DNA of 64,000 nt. Origin: Acinetobacter sp. NIPH 298 (GTDB lineage: Bacteria; Pseudomonadota; Gammaproteobacteria; Pseudomonadales; Moraxellaceae). Numbering within the stretch: position 1 is the first letter of the stretch; each line of letters opens with the position of its first letter. The translations under genes and the position numbers were made by a program. Shown piece after piece: positions 9,774 through 17,447 of this stretch. Where the stretch lies: assembly GCF_000369505.1 (NCBI RefSeq), contig NZ_KB850055.1, positions 2,345,692 through 2,409,691 on the forward strand, written 5' to 3'. A model generated the notes under the pieces. It was given only the letters and a program-made list of their open reading frames with translations. It was not told where the DNA came from and searched no databases.

Positions 9774-9821
9774 GATATATGTGTATTGATGATTGAATTT
9801 AATCATCAATACACATATATC
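9774..9821. repeat. Perfect 21-bp inverted repeat with 6-base loop
   Basis: The arms at 9774-9794 and 9801-9821 are exact reverse complements around GAATTT. It lies between the end of the lipoprotein gene at 9896 and the start of prfC at 9613, both on the minus strand. There is no clear T-run directly after it on the minus strand, so it is not a textbook terminator, although it could still end transcription from 9896. Confidence 0.8.
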
Positions 9822-9895
9822 AACGCATTAGTAAACAACGGTTGAAAAGCCATCTCGGTGATGACCGTTCAATACCAAACCGTCTTAATGTTATC

Positions 9896-10759
9896 TCACA
9901 AACCAAAGCCACCGAAGATAGGCGGCTCAGCATCGTCTTCATCCAAATCATATCCTCCAAAAATTGGAGTAGGATTCGCAGGTTGATTATTATCAGAACC
10001 AGAATTATTGGTATTTCCTGTATTTGATGATGGAGGTGCACCATCTCTAGTCGATGGATATTCATCAATTAATAACATTGTATTCAAAGGATCACATTGA
10101 GTCCTTTCATTTATACTCTGATCATCATAAGCTGCACCCTGATCCGCAGCGTAGAATTTTTTTGAATATTCTGCGTGATAACTTGCCTTCCAATTTTGTA
10201 AAATATTCGGCAAATTAAAGGTATAGAAATACGTTCTCGACTCATTCGGCTGATAAACATTTACTGTTTCATCATTTAAACAATAATCCGATTCTGTTGT
10301 TTTTGGCGTTTTTGTACCTGTAAGCTGGAAAGCCGCTTTACAACTATTCGTATATTCATACATTGGAAATGAGGTCGTATTTTTGACGATGACTTGTAGC
10401 TTAAAACGTATCCGAGCCGAATCCTTCATACCAAACAGATCTACTCGATCTCCCATTGCCATTGGAATATGAGGAGAATAATGACGCACAAACTGAATGG
10501 TACGTTCTATTCCATTACAGTTTTGAGTGATCGGATTTGGATAAGCAACCGCATATAGCAACCCATCCTCTTCCATACGATCAGGCTTGACATCAGGTTG
10601 AGGTTTTGGAACTGGGCTTTCGGTACCGACAGATAATCCACCTGTCCCAGTTCCGCCTAAGCTTACCCCAACATTGAAATTGCCAGTTTCATCTTTACAG
10701 CCAGTAAAAACAAAAGTCCCTATTAAAACCAAGCAAAGTTTGGAATGTATAGATGTCAT
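9896..10759 (-). CDS. Orphan lipoprotein with Asn/Gly-rich tail
   Basis: A 287-residue predicted lipoprotein: the signal peptide ends in FTGC, followed by a Gly/Thr-rich stretch (GVSLGGTGTGG) and a proline-rich linker. The central domain has several cysteines (QNCNG, NSCKAAF, DYCLN, TQCDP) that could form disulphides, and many Tyr/Phe residues. The C-terminal 50 residues are low complexity (Asn, Ser, Gly, Pro, Asp, Glu), with PIFGG appearing twice. I do not recognise a family. The ATG at 10759 is preferred over one seven codons upstream because it places the signal peptide correctly. Confidence 0.65.
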   Translation of the reverse strand: MTSIHSKLCLVLIGTFVFTGCKDETGNFNVGVSLGGTGTGGLSVGTESPVPKPQPDVKPDRMEEDGLLYAVAYPNPITQNCNGIERTIQFVRHYSPHIPMAMGDRVDLFGMKDSARIRFKLQVIVKNTTSFPMYEYTNSCKAAFQLTGTKTPKTTESDYCLNDETVNVYQPNESRTYFYTFNLPNILQNWKASYHAEYSKKFYAADQGAAYDDQSINERTQCDPLNTMLLIDEYPSTRDGAPPSSNTGNTNNSGSDNNQPANPTPIFGGYDLDEDDAEPPIFGGFGL

Positions 10760-10912
10760 GCATATTGCCCCAATAAGCATTGTTATAAATATATTGCAAA
10801 TGACGTCCTATCATCTGTTTCCCCAACAACATTTTATCAGAAACCGAGGTATAGCATATGACTAAGATATATCAACAGCCCCTAAATTAATTCAATATAC
10901 ACACTAAAAAAA

Positions 10913-10940
10913 GGCTGTCTTCATGCTGGAAAAGACAACC
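10913..10940 (-). terminator. Probable terminator after the first autotransporter gene
   Basis: A 9-bp stem (10913-10921 with 10932-10940, one G-U pair), followed on the minus strand by seven T (the A-run at 10906-10912). It lies about 100 bases after the stop of the autotransporter gene at 11040. Confidence 0.65.
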
Positions 10941-11039
10941 CAAGAGGAGCTTCAATATCAGAGAGTTTGAGCAGACATATAGCCAATCCGTAAAACTCAA
11001 ATTCTCATATTTTTAATCTTCATTTAGATCATGATAAAC

Positions 11040-12659
11040 CTAGAATGAATAACTCAAGCCAACTCGTCCTCCAACTTCATTTCCACCAGCGAAGCCAACA
11101 GCACCACTCAAAGAAACTCGATTGGCAATAAACGAAGTCACAACACCAACAGAACCAGCAGATTCACCCTCGAAATGACCAACGCCAGCAAAGAGTGCCA
11201 CTTGACCTGAACGAATATTTGGAACTGCTTGTTGAGCAGCTAATGCAATAGCGACACCACGATATGCACTTTTCTCAATATCATTCAAACGACGGCTCGC
11301 ATGATCAATACGACCATCTAAACGCTTGACTTCTGCTGTACGCTCTGCTGCTTCAGCATCAATACGACCATCTAAACGATTTACCTGTTTGATGCGCTCT
11401 GCTCTTTGTTCCGCATCACCTGCAATACGAGCCTGCGCTTCAGCATTAATCGCTGCTGTACGCGCCGCGGCTTCTGCTGCATCACCTGAGATACGAGCTT
11501 CAGCTAAAGCTTCATCGCCTGCGATACGTGCTGCTTTTTCCGCTGCATCAGCAGCGGCGCGGATTTGGGCTTCATTATCAATTACGGATATACGCGCTGC
11601 GGTCTGATTCGCGTCAGCAGCAGCACGAAGTTGTGCTTCGTTATCAATCGCAGCTTGCAGATCAGCATCGGCAGCAATACGCTGACTTTTTTCTACGGCA
11701 AGTTGATCATCCGCATGCGCAATCAGTTCCGCTCCAGAGGTTAAACTCGCAACCGCATCGTTAAGTTGTGAGATATTGATCGCATCATGGTCATTTATAC
11801 CATCAGCCACTTGACTGATTGTACGAACAGCCCCAGTAAAGAAACCACCAAAACTTACAGTGTCCTCAGTACTTCCGCCACCGCCATTGTGAGTATCGGC
11901 ATTATAACCAATAGCGACAGAGTTTTTATCATCTGCCCATGGTTGTCCAGCCTTCGTTGGATCATTCGAACCGATTACAATCGTATTTTCTGCACTACCT
12001 GTTGTACTGAGACCAATATGAATTGCATTCAATCCACCGCCATGCGCATTATGACCAATATTTAAAGCACCTTCACTGCCTGTTTCGGCGTTATAACCTA
12101 AGGTCGTTGCATTCTCTGCATTTGACCATGTTTCGCTACCAATCGCCGTTGCACCATCGCCACCCGTCCAAGCAACGTGTCCCAAAGAGCTAGCTTGGCT
12201 ACCATTAACGAGACTACCACGACCAACTGCCGTTGCATTATCACCGTTAACTGTTTGGCTATTACCAACAGCTACACTATCTGTACCTCCGGCTGTAACT
12301 GTGGCACCAAGTGCAATACTCTGATCACCTTTAGCATAAGTGGAACGACCTATCGAAATTGCAGAATCTCCACCACCTGTCGTACCTTCCCAGTTATTGA
12401 GTGAACCAGCAGAAAAGCTATTTTCCCCTTTGGCTTGACTATCATAGCCAATGCCGACACTGGTATTAGCGACATCATTACGTTGACCAATCAAAACACC
12501 ATTGGATGAAGGATCTACATTAGCATAATTTGTTTCCCCTCCCATCGAGTTACTAAAACCTGTACCAGTTCCTGTTGGCCCTTCCCATACAGGTGCTGCA
12601 TAAGCATGACTTGCAAGCAAGGCAACTGTTATTATTGATAATTGAAACGTTTTTTTCAT
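11040..12659 (-). CDS. YadA-like trimeric autotransporter adhesin (first of two)
   Basis: A 539-residue trimeric autotransporter. After a signal peptide (MKKTFQLSIITVALLASHAYA) comes a head of about 200 residues made of YadA-type repeats (SVAVGNSQTVNGDNATAVG, and many xAxxIGxxxxxxG units). A neck near residue 280 reads VADGINDHDAINISQLNDA. Next is a coiled-coil stalk with repeated RIAGDAE/AARTAA units and two LDGRIDAE-type segments. The C-terminal 80 residues form a YadA anchor ending in GLSYSF, with a terminal Phe as expected for outer membrane beta-barrels. Such proteins trimerise and can mediate adhesion. It is a paralogue of the next gene, sharing signal peptide, stalk and anchor but not head. 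Confidence 0.9.
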   Translation of the reverse strand: MKKTFQLSIITVALLASHAYAAPVWEGPTGTGTGFSNSMGGETNYANVDPSSNGVLIGQRNDVANTSVGIGYDSQAKGENSFSAGSLNNWEGTTGGGDSAISIGRSTYAKGDQSIALGATVTAGGTDSVAVGNSQTVNGDNATAVGRGSLVNGSQASSLGHVAWTGGDGATAIGSETWSNAENATTLGYNAETGSEGALNIGHNAHGGGLNAIHIGLSTTGSAENTIVIGSNDPTKAGQPWADDKNSVAIGYNADTHNGGGGSTEDTVSFGGFFTGAVRTISQVADGINDHDAINISQLNDAVASLTSGAELIAHADDQLAVEKSQRIAADADLQAAIDNEAQLRAAADANQTAARISVIDNEAQIRAAADAAEKAARIAGDEALAEARISGDAAEAAARTAAINAEAQARIAGDAEQRAERIKQVNRLDGRIDAEAAERTAEVKRLDGRIDHASRRLNDIEKSAYRGVAIALAAQQAVPNIRSGQVALFAGVGHFEGESAGSVGVVTSFIANRVSLSGAVGFAGGNEVGGRVGLSYSF

Positions 12660-12715
12660 TACATCATCCTTTTATTATGACTAAATCAAACCCAGTGTTA
12701 ATAACCAAGTACGAC

Positions 12716-14221
12716 TTAGTTCCCTCCGATGACATAAGCGACGCCCGCACGACCGCCAAACTTGCCGCCCTCAGCAACACCGACCGCACCACTTCCAGAG
12801 AAACGATCACTGAATGATGTCACCACACCAAACGCACCTGCGGCTTCACCTTCGTAATAGCCCATGCCGCCAAAGACTGCGACTTGTCCTGGTTGAATGC
12901 TTGGAATAGCTTGTTGAGCTGCTAAAGAAATGGCAATACCACGATTTGCAGTGGTTTCTACACGATCTAAACGTTGATTTAATTGATCAACACGACCATC
13001 TAAGCGCTTTACTTCTGCTTTACGCGTTGCAGTTTCTGCATCAATACGACCATCTAAGCGATTAACTTGCACAGTACGTGCTGCTGCTTCTGCTTCATCG
13101 CCTGCTATACGTGCAGCTTTTTCTGTATTAATTGCCGTAATACGTGCTGCTTTTTCCGCCTCATCGCCTGCGATACGCGCTGCTGTTTCTGCTTCATCAC
13201 CAGCAATACGTGCAGCTTTTTCTTCTACGTCTGCTTGCGCACGGATTTGGGCTTCGTTATTAATTGCTGCTGTACGTGCAGCGGTTTCAGCAGCATCTGC
13301 ATCTGCACGGATTTGAGCTTCATTATCTATTTTAGCTTGTAAGTCTGCATCACCTGCGATGCGCTCTACTTTTTCCTGAGCAATTTTATCGTTAATCGCA
13401 TCTAAATCTTCTTGACTCGCTGATGTATCAATATCAGCAAGTGCTGCATTTAACTGTCCAAGATTTACTGCATCATGATTGTTAATACCATCTGCAACAT
13501 AAACTACACGACGATCACCCATCGCTACGGTGTTATCTTCATCCGCAACGGTATTTGCCCCAATTGCAACTGAGTTGGCACCTGTTACTTTGGCACCAGC
13601 ACCGATTGCAACCCCACCTTCGACACTTGCTTCTGCACCACTACCAATCGCTATTGAGTTAACGCCACTTGCGACAGCGTTACTACCTGTTGCAATGGCA
13701 TTATCTGCTGTTGCTTGCGCACCATAACCAAGGCTTGTTGCATACTCCCCAGTTGCTTCTGATGTAGAACCAACTGCCGTTGCACCTGTACCATCAACCG
13801 TAACGGAGTCACCAAATGCACTGGCATATTGGCCTTTCACATCACTATTTCCACCAACCGCTGTAGATTGACTATCATGAATCGTAATATTATTACCTAC
13901 AGCCGTACCACCAGCACCTGTGACCTCATTATTACTCCCCACAGCAACGGCATTGTGATCATGAGTCGTATTGTTATTCCCGACCACTGCAGAAGCATTC
14001 CCATCCACAGTGTTGCCTGTACCACCGATGAAACCTTCCGTACCTGTTCCTTTGTTGTCTGTACCCACTACTGTTGTATTCGCAGCAGCGTTATTAGTAC
14101 CAACAACGGTCGTATCTGGTCCACTCGCAGTATTACCATCACCAATATTTGTTACGGCAGCATAAGCATTTGCAGTCAACAACGCAGTGGCAATCACCGA
14201 TAATTGAAAAGTTTTTTTCAT
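12716..14221 (-). CDS. YadA-like trimeric autotransporter adhesin (second of two)
   Basis: A 501-residue paralogue of the downstream gene. The signal peptide is nearly the same (MKKTFQLSVIATALLTANAYA). The head is built from different YadA repeats, rich in NNT/DN turns early (TVVGTNNAAANTTVVG) and then regular SVAIGANTVADEDNTVAMG units. The neck VADGINNHDAVNLGQLNAA, a coiled-coil stalk with AARIAGDEAE repeats, and the membrane anchor follow. The C-terminus ends VAYVIGGN, so it lacks the usual terminal aromatic residue. The ATG follows AAGGG. The 443 bases upstream contain two copies of a 17-bp palindrome. It may be co-transcribed with the gene at 11040, 56 bases downstream. Confidence 0.9.
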   Translation of the reverse strand: MKKTFQLSVIATALLTANAYAAVTNIGDGNTASGPDTTVVGTNNAAANTTVVGTDNKGTGTEGFIGGTGNTVDGNASAVVGNNNTTHDHNAVAVGSNNEVTGAGGTAVGNNITIHDSQSTAVGGNSDVKGQYASAFGDSVTVDGTGATAVGSTSEATGEYATSLGYGAQATADNAIATGSNAVASGVNSIAIGSGAEASVEGGVAIGAGAKVTGANSVAIGANTVADEDNTVAMGDRRVVYVADGINNHDAVNLGQLNAALADIDTSASQEDLDAINDKIAQEKVERIAGDADLQAKIDNEAQIRADADAAETAARTAAINNEAQIRAQADVEEKAARIAGDEAETAARIAGDEAEKAARITAINTEKAARIAGDEAEAAARTVQVNRLDGRIDAETATRKAEVKRLDGRVDQLNQRLDRVETTANRGIAISLAAQQAIPSIQPGQVAVFGGMGYYEGEAAGAFGVVTSFSDRFSGSGAVGVAEGGKFGGRAGVAYVIGGN

Positions 14222-14329
14222 TACGCATCCCTTTATAAAGACTAATTAGTATTGATAAATATAGATTTTTAAAGTTTTAAACCTCGATTTTAAGCATTCT
14301 GTGGAATGAATCATTAAAATCAATATTTA

Positions 14330-14346
14330 ATGTGTAATATGCACAT
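14330..14346. promoter_or_regulatory. 17-bp palindrome, copy 1 (operator-like)
   Basis: ATGTGTAATATGCACAT, an imperfect dyad (outer ATGTG/CACAT) about 110 bases before the second autotransporter gene. Two further copies are at 14502 and 16279. The regulator is unknown. Confidence 0.45.
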
Positions 14347-14501
14347 AATAAAAAACTAACATATTGCAACCCCCTGTGCAATAGTCTGATAAACATTCAA
14401 AAAAATCACGGATAAACGATATAAGAAATTGATTATTATTGATTAAAATAGAAATTAACAAATAAAACCCATTAGGGAACGCATAAAAAATATTTTTAAT
14501 T

Positions 14502-14518
14502 ATGTGCAATATGTACAT
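14502..14518. promoter_or_regulatory. 17-bp palindrome, copy 2 (operator-like)
   Basis: ATGTGCAATATGTACAT, matching the consensus ATGTGYAAWATRYACAT shared with the copies at 14330 and 16279. It lies about 280 bases before the autotransporter start and 147 bases before the IS630-type OrfA. Confidence 0.45.
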
Positions 14519-14664
14519 TACTGGTTTTTGATGATACATTCAGTGCAGTAAAGTTCGGATGCAGCAGTAAAAAGCCTCAACGAACAATGGTTTGAAAGGA
14601 ATTTAAATTATTTTTGATTCTTCAAAGTCATAAGTATCAAGATAGGAAATAACAAGTAACTTCT

Positions 14665-15015
14665 ATGCGAGCATATTCGTTAGATCTTCGAAAAAAAGTG
14701 ATGGCGGCTTACCGTCAGACAAAACATAAATCTAATGTTTGCAAACAGTTCAATATTGCAAGATCTACTTTAGACAATTGGATTTTATTAGAGCAAACAA
14801 CACAACAGCTAAACCCCTTCCCTGCAATTTGCAATGGAAGAGCATTTACAATCAAAGACTTAAAAAGTTTTGAAGCGTTTGTAACGACAACACCTTATAA
14901 TAAAATCAAAGACTTACTTGATCCTTTTGAACAAGAGTTTGGTTATAAAATTTCGTATTCGATACTTTGGAGGGGTTTAGAAAAGATTGGAAAAGTAAAA
15001 AAACAGAAAAAGTGA
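14665..15015 (+). pseudogene. Solo IS630-family OrfA (transposase N-terminal half)
   Basis: The 116-residue frame is a typical IS630 OrfA: it starts MRAYSLDLRKKVMAAYRQT, has a helix-turn-helix (SNVCKQFNIARSTLDNWI), and ends in a second DNA-binding region (ISYSILWRGLEKIGKVKKQKK). In intact IS630-type elements the DDE catalytic domain follows in the same frame or through a frameshift in an A-rich run. Here a minus-strand gene begins 15 bases later and no DDE segment is present. It is either a remnant of a deleted element or a retained DNA-binding fragment. The frame is free of stops. Confidence 0.7.
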
Positions 15016-15029
15016 TCAGGTTTAATTAT

Positions 15030-15854
15030 TTACTCATTATATTGGTATACACCAAGTCTAAATCGCTTGTTTGCCTCAGTATCAGCTTCATCACTCTTAC
15101 AATAATCGATTGCTGCCGATACAAGTGCTTTTGACATCAAATTCCATAAATCAGTGCTTAATTGGTTAAGCTTATCTACAGAGTCTTGACTCAACTCATC
15201 TGCAAAAATTGCTTGCTCTAAAAAGTTTGTATTTTTAGTCAAGTTACTGATACCTGCTGCTAGATGATCAGAAATATTTTGTGTAAGGAGCTGTTTACTC
15301 TCATCCGCTTGCGGATCAGGCGTAAAACTCGAATTTTGCAACACGATATTATCTTTTTCCTCGGCCACAATGCCTAAGCGTTTTAGCTCTAACAAAATAG
15401 ACTTTGGATGTTTTTCTGAGGAAATCTGTTTAACCAAACTTTCGAAACTATTTTCTTCGCCTTGAAAAGGAATCTGCTGAGGCAATTTTTGGTTAATCCA
15501 CATCCCCACTACACGTGCAGGAACACTGATTGGCAACTGTATATTGAACTGATCTATAAGTGAATATTCGCCATAAGTTTGGCAAAAGCTTCTGACATCA
15601 CGGCGATTTAGCCCTGACAATAAACTGATAGCAGAATCTGTTTTCTTTTGCTTGATCGCATCTAATTCTTTTATCGCTTCGTTATAAAATAATGCTTTTA
15701 ATGCTACTGTAAACTCGTTATAACCAATACCTGATTTGACCAACCAATGTATAAGCTGCGGCATAATAGTGACAACATGCTCTAAAGTCGTTTCCGTATC
15801 ATGAGACAACATCGTGTCCTCAGAAACAACCAAAGCTGAGGTGTCTTTACTCAT
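15030..15854 (-). CDS. DUF6502 family protein
   Basis: A 274-residue soluble protein resembling proteobacterial DUF6502 proteins: an N-terminal helix region (IMPQLIHWLVKSGIGYNEFTVALKALFYNEA), a helix-turn-helix-like segment (ISLLSGLNRRDVRSFCQ), a central HPKSILLELKRLGIV motif, then SSFTPDP and a helical C-terminal half. The LSGLNRRDVR segment suggests nucleic-acid binding, but the function of the family is not established. The start at 15854 follows GGAGA at 6-base spacing. It runs convergently into the IS630-type OrfA. Confidence 0.7.
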   Translation of the reverse strand: MSKDTSALVVSEDTMLSHDTETTLEHVVTIMPQLIHWLVKSGIGYNEFTVALKALFYNEAIKELDAIKQKKTDSAISLLSGLNRRDVRSFCQTYGEYSLIDQFNIQLPISVPARVVGMWINQKLPQQIPFQGEENSFESLVKQISSEKHPKSILLELKRLGIVAEEKDNIVLQNSSFTPDPQADESKQLLTQNISDHLAAGISNLTKNTNFLEQAIFADELSQDSVDKLNQLSTDLWNLMSKALVSAAIDYCKSDEADTEANKRFRLGVYQYNE

Positions 15855-16353
15855 GCAATCTCCACATTTGACCCAACATCAATAGCAAATAGACTCTTCT
15901 TTATTCTAACTGAATTCGACCCTTGTTAGGATTATGATTGTAGTGTTTTTTTCAAAAAAAAGAGGGGAATTTACCCAAAAGTAAATTAAATAAATACAAA
16001 ACATTTAAAATTCAATAATATAACAAACTTAATGAGCTTTAAGATTAAACCCGAATTAGGTTTTTATAAATCTAGACTCTCATTAAATGACCTATATATT
16101 ATTTAGATGCCAACTATACACAGCTCTAAGACTGAACACCGACGGATTATGTTTACTTAAAGCCCAATTACCAAGCGTATTAAAAATATGAATCAGACAT
16201 ACTTGATTTAGAACATGAGATTTACATGAAACTTTTGGTCAAAATTACAGCTTGACAGCAAACCAACACTCACCTAATATGTGCAAAATACACATTTTTA
16301 TTAAAAAATATATCTCGTTCCACATAATGATTGAAAAATGAATAGGTGTAACT
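15855..16353. other. AT-rich non-coding stretch
   Basis: About 500 bases between the DUF6502 start and a candidate small ORF. It is very AT-rich, with a T7/A8 run at 15949-15961. The third 17-bp palindrome lies at 16279-16295. It must hold the promoter of the DUF6502 gene, but I cannot place it with confidence. No other gene is visible. Confidence 0.5.
16279..16295. promoter_or_regulatory. 17-bp palindrome, copy 3 (operator-like)
   Basis: ATGTGCAAAATACACAT, the best-formed dyad of the three (ATGTG, 7-base spacer, CACAT). It lies 58 bases upstream of a candidate 28-residue membrane peptide. Confidence 0.45.
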
Positions 16354-16440
16354 ATGAACATGAAAAAAGAAATAATTTTTGGCGTTTCCTTCATCTCTTT
16401 ATTATCCCTCTTCACTATCGTGTTAATACTCATTGAGTAA
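16354..16440 (+). CDS. Candidate 28-residue single-pass membrane peptide
   Basis: ATG at 16354 is preceded by AGGTG at 5-base spacing. It opens a frame with a short basic N-terminus (MNMKKE), a continuous hydrophobic stretch of about 20 residues (IIFGVSFISLLSLFTIVLIL) and a final Glu before TAA. This layout fits small membrane proteins and type I toxin-like peptides. No family is recognised. An operator-like palindrome lies upstream. The ribosome-binding site and membrane-helix composition are the only support. Confidence 0.35.
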   Translation: MNMKKEIIFGVSFISLLSLFTIVLILIE

Positions 16441-16636
16441 ACCAATATTTATCAAACAATTAATCTAAAATTATTAAATTTTAAACATTTGATTTTCATT
16501 ATTTTTTTAATGAATTCATTTTATCTTCAAATACAACAATCCAAATAAGCGGCTTTAGCTCATCCAGTGATTGAGTTAGGATGAATATCTTTCGATGGAC
16601 AAATCCAACCCTTTCCGCCGCTATAAGAGTAAAAAT

Positions 16637-17023
16637 ATGTCACAACAAGATTTTGAAAATGGATTAAAAGTTCGTACTGAAGTCATGGGCGAAGCATTTG
16701 TGAAACGCGCACAGGACAATACTGTGCCGTTCACGCAACCCCTACAGGACTGGATTAATGAACATGCTTGGGGTTCAACTTGGCAACGTGAAGATATATT
16801 GCCACGGAAATATCGCTCATTGATTACCATCGCGTTTCTAACTGCACTCAAAAGCCCCACTGAGCTGAAAGGCCATATTCGTGGCGCTTTGAACAATGGG
16901 GCGAGTATTGAAGAAATTCAAGAAGTCTTACTACATAGCCTACCGTACTGTGGTGCACCTGCGACTCAGGAAGCATTTCGAGCCGCGCTTGAAGTCATTC
17001 AAGACTACACGCCTGAATCTTAA
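16637..17023 (+). CDS. Carboxymuconolactone decarboxylase family protein (PcaC-like)
   Basis: The 128-residue protein matches the CMD family: KVRTEVMGEAFV near the N-terminus, then LPRKYRSLITIAFLTALKSPTELKGHIRGALNNGASIEEIQEVLLHSLPYCGAPATQEAFRAAL in segments typical of PcaC, which decarboxylates 4-carboxymuconolactone in protocatechuate breakdown. There are no pca genes nearby, and solo paralogues with unassigned substrates are common, so I give no symbol. The start at 16637 follows TAAGAG at 7-base spacing; an in-frame ATG 14 codons upstream adds a basic stretch unusual for the family. A hairpin terminator follows. Confidence 0.8.
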   Translation: MSQQDFENGLKVRTEVMGEAFVKRAQDNTVPFTQPLQDWINEHAWGSTWQREDILPRKYRSLITIAFLTALKSPTELKGHIRGALNNGASIEEIQEVLLHSLPYCGAPATQEAFRAALEVIQDYTPES

Positions 17024-17064
17024 ATTAAATTTCAACTAAGCATTGCTCACGTTAAAAAGTCTAG

Positions 17065-17092
17065 CGCCGAATCAAGAATTTTTCGGCGTTTT
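17065..17092 (+). terminator. Terminator after the CMD-family gene
   Basis: CGCCGAA (17065-17071) pairs with TTCGGCG (17082-17088), followed by TTTT. It is placed 41 bases after the stop codon at 17023. Confidence 0.65.
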
Positions 17093-17447
17093 GCTTTCAA
17101 GACTCTGCTACATTTAATATCAGCCACATGATCTATTCTGTTTAAATGCCCCAAATCAATAATCAAATGCCCCATTTAGGTTACTTCTTTCTTTATTTTT
17201 AGTTTTATGCTTTGAAAATAATAAGTTAAGTCTTTAAACCCTATTTGTCTCGATTGGGCTGTATGAAAGGTTACAGTGAAATAGAAAAATACAAGCATAT
17301 TTCAATTTTCTCTGACTAAATTTTCCTCAATATCAATCGAATAAAGCTTAAGCGCTATTAATACACTTTTTGCCATCATCTTTAGCGCCTGAACTTACTA
17401 AGATGTGCAAGATAATGAATGAATTTTGAGTAAAATGGAGCAATCAA
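17093..17447. other. Non-coding stretch with a short direct repeat
   Basis: 355 bases before the TTG-initiated gene. AAATGCCCCA occurs twice within about 30 bases (near 17143 and 17165). No gene, clear promoter or stable hairpin was recognised. Confidence 0.4.

Larger units (their letters stand above)
14222..14664. other. AT-rich divergent intergenic region with two palindromes
   Basis: 443 bases between the second autotransporter (minus) and the IS630-type OrfA (plus). It is very AT-rich. It holds two copies of a 17-bp dyad, listed separately, about 170 bases apart and embedded in longer imperfect inverted repeats (14328-14349 and 14499-14520). No convincing gene was found; the open frames here look random. 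Confidence 0.6.

Noticed and set aside
11300..13400. Short repeated DNA units that look like a CRISPR or tandem array
   Set aside because: They are in-frame coding repeats of the autotransporter stalk, of uneven length and without unique spacers.
11326..14203. Long plus-strand frames opposite the two autotransporters
   Set aside because: Their composition (Ala/Ser/Thr or Cys/Ile/Thr repeats) mirrors the repeated stalk and head codons on the other strand; no start signals.
14327..14539. A 70-residue minus-strand frame
   Set aside because: It spans the two palindromes in an AT-rich region, with no ribosome site or recognisable motif; it looks like random open sequence.
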